Origin: Halobacteroidaceae bacterium
GTDB taxonomy: Bacteria > Bacillota > Halanaerobiia > B1SED10-174
NCBI GenBank assembly: GCA_003554585.1
Contig: PWGV01000033.1
Location: forward strand, 1 to 45,533
Direction: 5' to 3'
Length of the DNA: 45,533 nucleotides
Below, piece after piece: positions 9,992 through 17,728 of the stretch (the stretch's first letter is position 1; each line of letters starts with the position of its first letter). The position numbers were made by a program, and so were the translations under genes. Under the pieces are notes generated by a model. That model was not told where the DNA came from and did no database searches. It worked only from the letters and a program-made list of their open reading frames with translations.

Positions 9992-10678
9992 TTAACCCCT
10001 CCAGCGGTACCCTATTCCCCGCAGGGTTTCAATAGGGTTGGTATCAGGAGCAATCTGCTCCAATTTTTGCCGGATCTGACGGATATGGACGTCAACAGTT
10101 CTGGTATCACCGTAATATTCGTATCCCCACACTTTTTGCAGGGCATCTTCCCTGGTAATAACCTTGCCCGGATGCTTACATAAAAAATAGAGGAGAGAAA
10201 ATTCCTTGGGGGTTAAAGACAGCTCGAAGCCATGGTAGGTCGCCGAAAATTCATCGGGCTTCAGTTCCAGGGAACCCCGGGAAATTTTCTCGCCGGACTC
10301 CTCGGGCTTCGTTCTGCGGAGGGCAACTTTAATCCTGGCGATCAATTCCCGGATGCTGAAGGGTTTGGTCATGTAATCATCTGCACCCATTTCCAGGCCG
10401 AGGATTTTATCAATTTCATCACTGCGGGCGGTAAGCATAATAATGGGTGTTGAAAAGCCTGCTCTGGCCCTGAGCCGACGGCAAACTTCGATCCCGTCAA
10501 TGCCCGGTAGCATAAGGTCTAAAAGGACCAGGTCGGGTTTTTCCTCGGAGAAAAGATCCAGGCCTTTTTGTCCGTCTTGCGCCCAGATGATTTTAAAACC
10601 CTCTTTCTGCAGATTGTATTGTAATAATTCAAAAATATTTTTTTCGTCTTCAATCAGGAGAATAGTTTCTTTCATCAA
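9992..10678 (-). CDS. phoP: PhoP/PhoB-like response regulator (OmpR family)
   Basis: A 228-residue OmpR-type regulator. The receiver domain has the acidic pocket IEDE, phospho-acceptor Asp54 (LVLLDLMLPG), the conserved Thr (MLTAR) and Lys (MTKPF). The C-terminal winged helix follows (LSLTPKEFSLLYFLCKHPGKVITREDAL, then RTVDVHIRQIRQKL and the closing RGIGYRW). It should bind TTAACA-like repeats when phosphorylated by the adjacent kinase; such repeats lie before pstB. Start choice: TTG at 10678 is nine bases after AAGGGGGGGG, and the next codon is ATG (10675), so either may be used. Confidence 0.92.
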   Translation of the reverse strand: MMKETILLIEDEKNIFELLQYNLQKEGFKIIWAQDGQKGLDLFSEEKPDLVLLDLMLPGIDGIEVCRRLRARAGFSTPIIMLTARSDEIDKILGLEMGADDYMTKPFSIRELIARIKVALRRTKPEESGEKISRGSLELKPDEFSATYHGFELSLTPKEFSLLYFLCKHPGKVITREDALQKVWGYEYYGDTRTVDVHIRQIRQKLEQIAPDTNPIETLRGIGYRWRG

Positions 10679-10811
10679 GGAGGCAATCCCCCCCCTTAAA
10701 TTGTTATATTTTATATTTTCCTTTAAAAAATAAATTGTCCTTTTTTACAAGGAAGGAATATCCAGATTAAGGTAGAAGGATATAGCAGAAAAAGAACAAG
10801 GGGGAGTTTTC

Positions 10812-11000
10812 ATGAAAATCAGAGTGGATGCTGAAGAATGTATTAGCTGTGGTTTGTGCATTGATGCTTGCCCGGAAGTTTTTGAATGGGATGAAGAAGG
10901 CAAGGCACGTGTAATTAATGAAGAAGTTCCTGCTGGAGAGGAAGATTGTGCCCGCGAACAGATTGAAGCCTGCCCCACTGAGGCCATAGAGGAAATTTAA
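10812..11000 (+). CDS. Single [4Fe-4S] ferredoxin
   Basis: A 62-residue ferredoxin. Cys10, Cys13 and Cys16 (CISCGLC) plus Cys54 (ACPTEAI) are the four cluster ligands. The extra pair Cys20 and Cys46 sits where single-cluster ferredoxins of the Thermotoga/Pyrococcus type carry a disulfide. The protein is strongly acidic, as usual for soluble electron carriers. It is a single-gene unit with an AGGGGGAG site before the ATG, facing away from phoP and ended by a terminator at 11022-11058. Confidence 0.93.
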   Translation: MKIRVDAEECISCGLCIDACPEVFEWDEEGKARVINEEVPAGEEDCAREQIEACPTEAIEEI

Positions 11001-11021
11001 AAAGTTTAGTAAAGGCAAAAT

Positions 11022-11058
11022 AAAAACAGGCCCGAGTTTCATACTGGGGCCTGTTTTT
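11022..11058. terminator. Bidirectional terminator, ferredoxin / ABC exporter
   Basis: AAAAACAGGCCC (11022-11033) pairs with GGGCCTGTTTTT (11047-11058). There is a T-run on the plus strand and an A-run giving T residues on the minus strand. It serves the ferredoxin and the convergent ABC operon. Confidence 0.9.
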
Positions 11059-11062
11059 TAGT

Positions 11063-13150
11063 TTAGGAAGAAACTTTGCCTAGTTCACCCTCGAAATCTT
11101 CTTTATACTGCAGCAGGTAGAGTTTGTAGTAGAGGCCTTTTTGATCTAAAAGCTCCTGATGGCTCCCCATCTCCCGGATCTTACCTTTATGCATTACTAT
11201 AATTTTATCAGCGTTCTGAATTGTAGATAAGCGGTGGGCCACAACAATATTGGTTCGCCCGGCCATTAGTCTGGGTAGAGCATCCTGAATTAAGATTTCG
11301 GTTTCAGTATCAATGTTGGCTGTTGCCTCATCAAGGACCAGCACCGCGGGGTCAAAGGCCAGGGCCCGGGCGAAGGCCAGTAACTGGCGCTGTCCAGAGG
11401 AGAAAGTTAAACCGCGTTCCATAACCTCTTCGTCGTATCTTGCGGGTAATTTTTCAATAAAGGTGTGGGCGTTTACCAGGCGAGAAACTTTTTCAATCCT
11501 CTGGTCGCTTATTTCTTTATTGTTTAAACGGATATTATCTTTAACAGTCCCGGAAAAAATGAAAACATCCTGGAGGACCAGACCGATGTTTCTCCTCAGG
11601 TCATGGGTTGAGTAATTGCGAATATCATATCCGTCAAGGAGTATACTTCCTTTTTGAATATCATAAAATCTACTGAGGAGGTTAATTATTGAACTTTTTC
11701 CCGCTCCGGTGGCCCCAACCAGGGCAACAGTTTCCCCGGGCTCAATTGAAAAGCTTATATCTCGAAGCACCCATTCATCATCCTGATAGGCAAACCATAC
11801 GTTTTTAAATTCTATATGTCCTCGGGCTGAGGCTAAAGGCTTCGGTTCAGCAGGATCCTTGATTACCGGATCCCGATCCCTGATCATAAAAATTCTTTCA
11901 GCGGACGCCATGGCTGACTGGAGGATGTTGTATTTTTCGGTTAGATCGTTAATCGGGCGGAAAAATTGCTCCATGTAATTGATAAACGCGTAAAGAACTC
12001 CAAACTCCAGAACATTCTGCAGGACGCTGCCTCCACCGAACCATAGAATAAGGGCTACTCCCATGGCGTAAAGAATCTCCATGGAGGGACGGAAGATAGC
12101 AAAAACTTTTAGTTCGCGCATGGAAGCCTTGAAGTGGTCGGTATTAATGTGGTCAAATTCCTTGAACTTGCGGGCTTCCTGTTTGAAAATCTGGACTATT
12201 CTCATTCCAGAAATGTTTTCGGAAAAGAAAGCGTTAATCCGGGCCAGTTTTACCCGGACCTGGCGGTAAGCATCCCTGGCCTTAATTCTGAAGATAACGG
12301 TAACAACAAAAATTAACGGTAATACAGCAAAAGAAATCAGGGCCAGTCTCCAGTTTAAACTTACCATTACGATAATAATTCCCACCAGCATGAAAATATC
12401 CCGGAAAAGGTTGACCAGAACTGCAGTGTACATTTCGTGCAGGGTCTGGGTATCGTTGGTTACCCTTGTAACAAGTCGCCCCACGGGATTCCCATCGAAA
12501 AAGGAAAGGGGCAGGTTTTCCATGTGGTTAAAAAGTTCCTGCCGGATATCATAGACAATTTTTTGGCCTGTATACTGGAGCATATAGACCTGGGCGTAAT
12601 TAAGGCCAAAACCCAGGGAGATAATCAAAAGAAAGATTAAACCCAGCCGGATAACGGAGCTTATATCTCTGCTCCGGAATTGCCTGAGTTCTTCACCCTC
12701 CAGGAGAAATCCCGTAAAGTTTTCTTCTGGAGTAGTGATATTATAAATCCGGTTTATTTCTTCAACTTCCCGCTGGGTATCCCTACTGATTACCCCGGGA
12801 ATAAGGAAATATTCACCTTCCGCCCTGATAACCTGGAAACGTTCCCCCGTTGGTGGTTCTTCTTCAAACCAGTCTTCCCGGTAGAGAAAACGGCCATTTA
12901 GTTCAATTGCTTCTTCCGGAGCTTCGTGAGCAGGAAGGGCAACATAGGGTACATCATAGGCGTTAATGTGGTCATCAATGGCCATCTGGATTAAAAGAGG
13001 CCGGGCCAGCTCGGTTCCTGTTATCAAAAGTAAAAGGAAAATGGAAAAAAGAACCAGGGCCCAGTAGGGCTTGGCGTAAGCGAGGAGTCGCTTCATTAAC
13101 CTGGCATCATAGGCTTTTCCTAATTGTTCTTCCTCATGAAAATACTGCAT
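11063..13150 (-). CDS. Heterodimeric ABC exporter half, BmrD/YheH-like
   Basis: A 695-residue fused membrane-ATPase half transporter. Between TM1 and TM2 (about residues 50-155) there is a large acidic extracytoplasmic insertion, which BmrD (YheH) of Bacillus also has. The ATPase domain carries Walker A GATGAGKSS, the non-standard signature FSSGQRQLLAFARAL (SSGQ for SGGQ) and a canonical Walker B with catalytic Glu (VLVLDEATANID). It follows its partner by 16 bases, in the same order as bmrC-bmrD. Together they should form a multidrug exporter with one normal and one degenerate ATP site. The drug range cannot be read from sequence. Confidence 0.9.
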   Translation of the reverse strand: MQYFHEEEQLGKAYDARLMKRLLAYAKPYWALVLFSIFLLLLITGTELARPLLIQMAIDDHINAYDVPYVALPAHEAPEEAIELNGRFLYREDWFEEEPPTGERFQVIRAEGEYFLIPGVISRDTQREVEEINRIYNITTPEENFTGFLLEGEELRQFRSRDISSVIRLGLIFLLIISLGFGLNYAQVYMLQYTGQKIVYDIRQELFNHMENLPLSFFDGNPVGRLVTRVTNDTQTLHEMYTAVLVNLFRDIFMLVGIIIVMVSLNWRLALISFAVLPLIFVVTVIFRIKARDAYRQVRVKLARINAFFSENISGMRIVQIFKQEARKFKEFDHINTDHFKASMRELKVFAIFRPSMEILYAMGVALILWFGGGSVLQNVLEFGVLYAFINYMEQFFRPINDLTEKYNILQSAMASAERIFMIRDRDPVIKDPAEPKPLASARGHIEFKNVWFAYQDDEWVLRDISFSIEPGETVALVGATGAGKSSIINLLSRFYDIQKGSILLDGYDIRNYSTHDLRRNIGLVLQDVFIFSGTVKDNIRLNNKEISDQRIEKVSRLVNAHTFIEKLPARYDEEVMERGLTFSSGQRQLLAFARALAFDPAVLVLDEATANIDTETEILIQDALPRLMAGRTNIVVAHRLSTIQNADKIIVMHKGKIREMGSHQELLDQKGLYYKLYLLQYKEDFEGELGKVSS

Positions 13151-13166
13151 TATTTTTCACTCCCAA

Positions 13167-14918
13167 TTAACCAACGCTATCGATTTTATCTTCAAGGAGT
13201 TGTTTCTGGTAAAGCTCCCGGTAGAGGCCGTCTTCTTTGACAAGTTTCTCATGGCTGCCCTGCTGGGTGACTTCGCCTTCTTCTATCACAATAATATTGT
13301 CCGCATTTTTCAGGGTGGAGATCCGGTGGGCAATTATCAGGGAGGTTCTATCTGCCATTAACTGCTTGAGGTTCTGCAGTATTGCTTCTTCGGTTTGGGT
13401 ATCAACCGCAGAGAGGCTATCATCAAGAATTAGAATACTGGGGTCTTTGATCAAAGCCCGGGCCAGAGAAATTCGTTGTTTCTGCCCTCCGGAGAGGGTG
13501 ACCCCTCTTTCGCCGACCAGAGTTTCATATTTTTTGGGGAAGTCAACAATATTATCGTAAACCTGGGCCATTTTTGTGTAATCTTCAATTTCTTTTAAGG
13601 TCCTTCCGGTGTAAGCAAAGTCAACATTTTCTTTGATTGTAGTTGAGAAAAGGAAATTATCCTGGGGCACATAACCAATATTTTCCCTGACAGTTTCCAG
13701 GGGAATTTTATGAATATCGGTTCCGTCGATAAAAACAGTTCCCCGAGGAGGATTGTAAAGACGGAGAAGAAGGTTCATCAGGGTTGTTTTACCCGACCCG
13801 GTTCTCCCCAGAATACCAACAGTTTTTCCCGCAGGTATGGAAAAAGTTATGTTTTTTAGAACAGGTTCATCGCTTCCTGGATAGGTGAAAGAAAGGTTCC
13901 GGAAACCAATCTCTCCTTTAATTTCCTCAACAGGCAGGGTATCAGGGTGATCGGTAACTTCGGGTTTGTTTTCAAATAAGGTGTTCAACCGGTCCATTGA
14001 AGCTTTTCCGCGCTGGATCATATTGAAAACCCAACCAATCGCCATCATTGGCCAGGTTAACATTCCTAGATAACTGTTAAAAGTTACGAAGTTACCCAGA
14101 GAAATGGACCCATTAATTACCAGGATCCCTCCGTAGCCCAGGACAATTATAAAACTGAGGGCTGAAATAAATTGAACCAGTGGCATGAAAAGCCCCCAGA
14201 CTCTAACAAGGTGCATGTTGGCATCAACATTTTTCTGGTTGACCTGGCGGAACTTGTCTTTTTCTTCATTTTCCTGAGCAAAACCTTTAACCACCCGGAT
14301 TCCAGAGAAGTTTTCCTGGGTCTGGTCGGTTAGGTCGGAAAAAGCTTCCTGGACTTTTTTAAAGCGGGCGTGAATAATTTTGCCAAAGCGAGTTACAATT
14401 GCAACCATAAAGGGAAGTGGAAGCAGGGCGATTAATGTAAGCTGCCAGTCTATGGTGGTAACCATCATTACAATAATTACAGAAGTCAAAAACAGGGAAT
14501 CAATAGCAAGAACTATTCCCGGCCCAAGGGCCATTCGAACGGCCTGAATATCATTGGTAGCATGGGCCATGAGATCTCCGGTTTTATGCCGATTAAAAAA
14601 TTCCGTTGAGAGGCTCTGTAAATGACGAAATAGCATATTGCGCAGGGTATATTCCATCCGGCGGGCGTTGCCCATTACATATATTCTCCAGAGAAACCTG
14701 AAGAAGGCGATTAAAAGAGCCAGAGTCAAAAGAATAAGAATAAAAACTAAAATTCCCCGCTGGTCGATCTGCCGTTCGGCAATATTGTCGGCAAATCGGC
14801 CCAGGAGCTGGGGAATGATAAGCTGCAGCGAATTAGTGGCAATGAGGGCAAGAACACCCAGGATGTAATATTTTTTATTTTCTCGAAAAAATTCTTTTAG
14901 CCGGAAAAAAGTTCTCAT
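13167..14918 (-). CDS. Heterodimeric ABC exporter half, BmrC/YheI-like
   Basis: A 583-residue half transporter: six TM helices, then an ATPase domain with Walker A GRTGSGKTT, the canonical signature LSGGQKQRISLARAL and Walker B ILILDDSLSAVD. Asp replaces the catalytic Glu, the hallmark of the degenerate-site subunit. The length and this pattern match BmrC (YheI). Its canonical signature completes the good site of the partner encoded next, while its own Walker B and the partner's SSGQ form the weak site. The ATG follows AAAGGAG. A TATAAT on the minus strand at 14963-14958 is the likely -10, with a weak -35. Confidence 0.9.
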   Translation of the reverse strand: MRTFFRLKEFFRENKKYYILGVLALIATNSLQLIIPQLLGRFADNIAERQIDQRGILVFILILLTLALLIAFFRFLWRIYVMGNARRMEYTLRNMLFRHLQSLSTEFFNRHKTGDLMAHATNDIQAVRMALGPGIVLAIDSLFLTSVIIVMMVTTIDWQLTLIALLPLPFMVAIVTRFGKIIHARFKKVQEAFSDLTDQTQENFSGIRVVKGFAQENEEKDKFRQVNQKNVDANMHLVRVWGLFMPLVQFISALSFIIVLGYGGILVINGSISLGNFVTFNSYLGMLTWPMMAIGWVFNMIQRGKASMDRLNTLFENKPEVTDHPDTLPVEEIKGEIGFRNLSFTYPGSDEPVLKNITFSIPAGKTVGILGRTGSGKTTLMNLLLRLYNPPRGTVFIDGTDIHKIPLETVRENIGYVPQDNFLFSTTIKENVDFAYTGRTLKEIEDYTKMAQVYDNIVDFPKKYETLVGERGVTLSGGQKQRISLARALIKDPSILILDDSLSAVDTQTEEAILQNLKQLMADRTSLIIAHRISTLKNADNIIVIEEGEVTQQGSHEKLVKEDGLYRELYQKQLLEDKIDSVG

Positions 14919-15569
14919 GATGGTGACTCCTTTAAAAAAGATTAATCATACCAATCTATTATATACTAAACAATCAAATAATAAAAGACTTTATTAAGTA
15001 TTTTAAAGGGGGAAACTATTATTTTGTAAATCCCGTCAATTTTTATTATTTATTTTGATTATTTTCGAAAAATAAAAAATATTTCATTTTTATTGGGGTT
15101 TCCTTAAGTTCAGTTTTATTTTAATTGATTTTAATTTCAAAAAAACTGAATAGCCAAAGAAAATTTACTGCAAAACGTGGGGGTTTTCCCCAGTTTATTA
15201 TTGTGTCTGACCTTATATTTTTATTTAAGACCGAAATCCCCCCATTTTGCAAAAAAAATTAATAGCAGTAAAGCCGGGCGTATTGAAAGAAGATAATAGT
15301 AGGGTGCAAAACATTTTTTATTTTGAGTATTTATGGCCTGCGAAGAAAAATTAAAGTTAGCAAATGCGGACCCGATTTACTTTTAGATAACAAAATAGTT
15401 TTTCAAAAGCAGAAGAGGGTTTTTTTAAAAAAACCTTAATAATAAATAGGGAGTTTCGGTTTTTCTCCAACCATTAGGGGAAACATAAATAGATCAGGAT
15501 TTTTCCCCAGGAAAATGCAATTAAATCTTTGGAAAGGGTTTAAAATCTCAAGACAATGGAGCGGAAAAA
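14919..15569. other. 651-base AT-rich gap without genes
   Basis: No gene is visible; the longest ATG frame noticed is 17 codons (from 15332). It holds a minus-strand TATAAT near 14958 (likely for the exporter), a distant inverted repeat (GCAAAACGTGGGGG near 15170 against CCCCCATTTTGC near 15238), the perfect palindrome GGTTTTTTTAAAAAAACC (15418-15435), GGAG/CTCC around 15450-15468 and GGGGAAA/TTTCCCC around 15477-15507. No known riboswitch or RNA family is recognised. Confidence 0.5.
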
Positions 15570-16541
15570 ATGAAAAGGATCAGTATTTTCTTAATCTTTA
15601 TTTCCATCGCGATAATTTCAATAGTGGTAAATGGAATTATCCACGAGGCCGGACATGGCCTTTTTGTCCTGCTTTTTGGAGGAGAAATTAACTATATCCA
15701 GCCATTAATTTTCATGGGTAGTCCTCATATTTCTTATTCGGATCTTAGTATGTTCGGGTATTGGGAACTGGCCCTTGTGATTTTAGGAGGAGCTTTAATC
15801 CCGGTAGTAATAGGATTTTTAGGAATTTTAATGGTTCCCATTCGGAACTTTAAACCAGTATTTGGCATTTCTCTGGCCGTATTGATTTTTTCTTTTGTTT
15901 CCCAGGCCCTGGCCTGGATTTTTTTGCCCGTCCTGTACTTTTTTCGAGGGGGCTTCCAGGGAGATGATGTGGTAGCATTTATCCAGCACACAGGTTTTCA
16001 CCCTTTTGCGGTTAGTTTTTTTGCTTTATTTGTTTTCTTCTTGATAGTTGTTTTATTTTTCCGCAGGATATCTTTTTTGGCCCTGGCAAAAACGTTGCGC
16101 ACCGAAGAAACTTTTGCTTCCAAGTCTAACCGGGGTAAATTCCCCAACCAAATTTCTTTTGGGATCTGGGTTTTTTTACTGCTTGCAATTTCTGCTTTTT
16201 CCATTGCGAACATAGGACCAATTGAACCCTCAGGTGTTACCGTTTCCTATTCTGCTGAAACCATGGATGGGGGGGTTGGCCTGGAAAAACTGTCCCTGGA
16301 AGTTGGGGAAATAAAAAACCTAAGCTTCCGGTATAATTTCCAGGTAGAGAGAGGGAATTTCAGCCTCGTTTTGGTTACTCCCCGGGGTGAAACGATCAAG
16401 GAAGAAAGCCATTCAGGTTTTAATATGAAGATCAGGAGCAGTTATATTGAGGTTCCCATCTATGGCCCGGGAGAATGGGTTCTGGAGTTAAGGGGTATTG
16501 CAGAAAACCTGGAATTTGAGTTATCATACTTCGTTGAATAA
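15570..16541 (+). CDS. Membrane zinc metalloprotease-like protein (HEAGH, M50-like)
   Basis: A 323-residue membrane protein of uncertain family. The first helix (residues 1-23) runs into IIHEAGHGLFVLLFGG, an HExxH zinc site set in a membrane segment as in site-2 (M50) proteases. Further helices follow near 65-90, 98-122, 148-165 and 195-212. The last roughly 100 residues form an exported, beta-rich domain (EVGEIKNLSFRYNFQVERGNFSLVLVTPRGE and so on). The second M50 metal motif (NxxPxxxLDG) is not seen, so it may be a divergent protease or have lost activity. It stands alone, with a GGAGCGGAAAAA site before the ATG. Confidence 0.6.
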   Translation: MKRISIFLIFISIAIISIVVNGIIHEAGHGLFVLLFGGEINYIQPLIFMGSPHISYSDLSMFGYWELALVILGGALIPVVIGFLGILMVPIRNFKPVFGISLAVLIFSFVSQALAWIFLPVLYFFRGGFQGDDVVAFIQHTGFHPFAVSFFALFVFFLIVVLFFRRISFLALAKTLRTEETFASKSNRGKFPNQISFGIWVFLLLAISAFSIANIGPIEPSGVTVSYSAETMDGGVGLEKLSLEVGEIKNLSFRYNFQVERGNFSLVLVTPRGETIKEESHSGFNMKIRSSYIEVPIYGPGEWVLELRGIAENLEFELSYFVE

Positions 16542-16593
16542 AAAGTTTCGACTCAAATCAAATTTTTTTGAATTTACAGCCACCTGCCCTTAC

Positions 16594-16622
16594 TTGACAA
16601 GAATAACGTTTTAAGATATAAA
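16594..16622 (+). promoter_or_regulatory. Sigma-A promoter of fmdB-fdhD
   Basis: TTGACA (16594-16599) and TATAAA (16617-16622) are separated by 17 bases, a near-consensus vegetative promoter about 50 bases before the fmdB start. Confidence 0.85.
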
Positions 16623-16670
16623 TATTATGTATGGGAGCAAATAGATATAAAAACTTTGGAGGGAAAGTAG

Positions 16671-16892
16671 ATGCCAGCATACGATTACCGTTGCAAGAAA
16701 TGCGGGGATTTTGAAATAATTCAATCCATGGCGGAGGACGCTCTTACCGAATGCCCTGAATGCGGCAGCTCGGTTAAACGATTGATCAGTAAGCCCGCCG
16801 TTATTTTTAATGGTTCTGGCTTTTATTCCACCGACTACTCTGGGAACAAAAATGGTGAAACAAAAGGAAAAGCAAAAGATAAATCAGCCTAG
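16671..16892 (+). CDS. FmdB-family zinc ribbon protein
   Basis: A 73-residue protein that begins MPAYDYRCKKCGDFEIIQSM, the standard FmdB start, with the second Cys pair in ECPECGSSVKRLISKPAVIFNGSGFYSTDY. The two CxxC pairs form a zinc ribbon. The C-terminal tail is Lys-rich and disordered. FmdB was named from formamidase operons as a putative regulator, but its role is not established. It has a strong promoter and a GGAGGGAAAG site, and lies 44 bases before fdhD with a terminator between. Confidence 0.92.
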   Translation: MPAYDYRCKKCGDFEIIQSMAEDALTECPECGSSVKRLISKPAVIFNGSGFYSTDYSGNKNGETKGKAKDKSA

Positions 16893-16920
16893 TTCCTGCC
16901 CTGCAGGGACTATTTTTTTT
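16891..16920 (+). terminator. Terminator overlapping the fmdB stop codon
   Basis: AGTTCCTGC (16891-16899) pairs with GCAGGGACT (16903-16911; one G-U pair) around a three-base loop, followed by ATTTTTTTT. The stem begins inside the TAG stop of fmdB, so fdhD would depend on read-through or another promoter. Confidence 0.85.
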
Positions 16921-16936
16921 AATTGGAGGGAGGAAA

Positions 16937-17728
16937 ATGGACAAATCTCTCTGGAAACATTTTAATATTAAAAAATTTAAAAAGGACTCCCTGGACCCTG
17001 AAGAGGATAGTGTCGTTATTGAAAGCCCTTTGACCATAATGCTTAACGGCTTTGAAATCCTAACCCTGCAGATAACGCCACAGTACCAGGAAGAACTGGC
17101 TACTGGTTTTTTGCTGGGCGAGGGTTTCCTTGAATCTGTTGAGGAGATCAAAGGTTTTAAATTAACCTCCGACCGCAGCGTTATAGATGTGGAAACGAAA
17201 AATGAAAAAAAACCCGACCTTTCCCGGATGGGAAAGCGGATAATGTCCAGCGGTTGTGGCAGGGGCTTTTCTTTCAGTAGTAAAAAGCAGCGAGAAAAGA
17301 TAAATACTCTTCCTGCAGGTCCTGTATTTCCCGCCAAAATATTCTTCGAATTAATGAATACAATGGAAAAAGAAGGGGAGATTTTTTCCAGAACAGGAGG
17401 AACCCATTCTGCAGCGCTGGGGGATAAAAGCGGAAAATTATTATTCGCCTGCGAGGATATTGGGCGGCACAATGCTGTGGACAAGGTTTTTGGCTGGGCT
17501 GCAAAAAATGGTTATCAACTGGATGATAAAGTTTTAATTTGTAGCGGTAGAATTTCTTCGGAAATGGTTACAAAGGCCCTTGTTAATAAAGTTCCGGCTG
17601 TTGTTTCCCGCTCCGCTCCCACCAGCCAGGGTGTCGAAAGGGCCCGGGAGTTTAACCTTACTTTAATAGGGTTCTGTCGGGGTCCCCGTTTTAACCTTTA
17701 TACGGGAGAAGAGAGAGTTAAACCCTGA
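16937..17728 (+). CDS. fdhD: Formate dehydrogenase accessory sulfurtransferase FdhD
   Basis: A 263-residue FdhD. It passes sulfur from a cysteine desulfurase to the molybdenum/tungsten bis-MGD cofactor of formate dehydrogenase. Family motifs present are the early PLTIMLNG and the LATGFLLGEGFL strand, the active-site loop MSSGCGRG, RTGGTHSAAL, CEDIGRHNAVDKV, ICSGRISSEMV and VSRSAPTS. The active-site loop has one Cys (SGCGRG), where E. coli FdhD has a CxxC pair. No formate dehydrogenase gene is in the window. It has a GGAGGGAGG ribosome site and overlaps the convergent ATPase gene by 11 bases. Confidence 0.93.
   Translation: MDKSLWKHFNIKKFKKDSLDPEEDSVVIESPLTIMLNGFEILTLQITPQYQEELATGFLLGEGFLESVEEIKGFKLTSDRSVIDVETKNEKKPDLSRMGKRIMSSGCGRGFSFSSKKQREKINTLPAGPVFPAKIFFELMNTMEKEGEIFSRTGGTHSAALGDKSGKLLFACEDIGRHNAVDKVFGWAAKNGYQLDDKVLICSGRISSEMVTKALVNKVPAVVSRSAPTSQGVERAREFNLTLIGFCRGPRFNLYTGEERVKP

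Noticed and set aside
15332-15385. A 17-codon frame beginning MACEEKLKLANADPIYF in the long gap
   Set aside because: It is too short, has no ribosome site and no recognisable partner.
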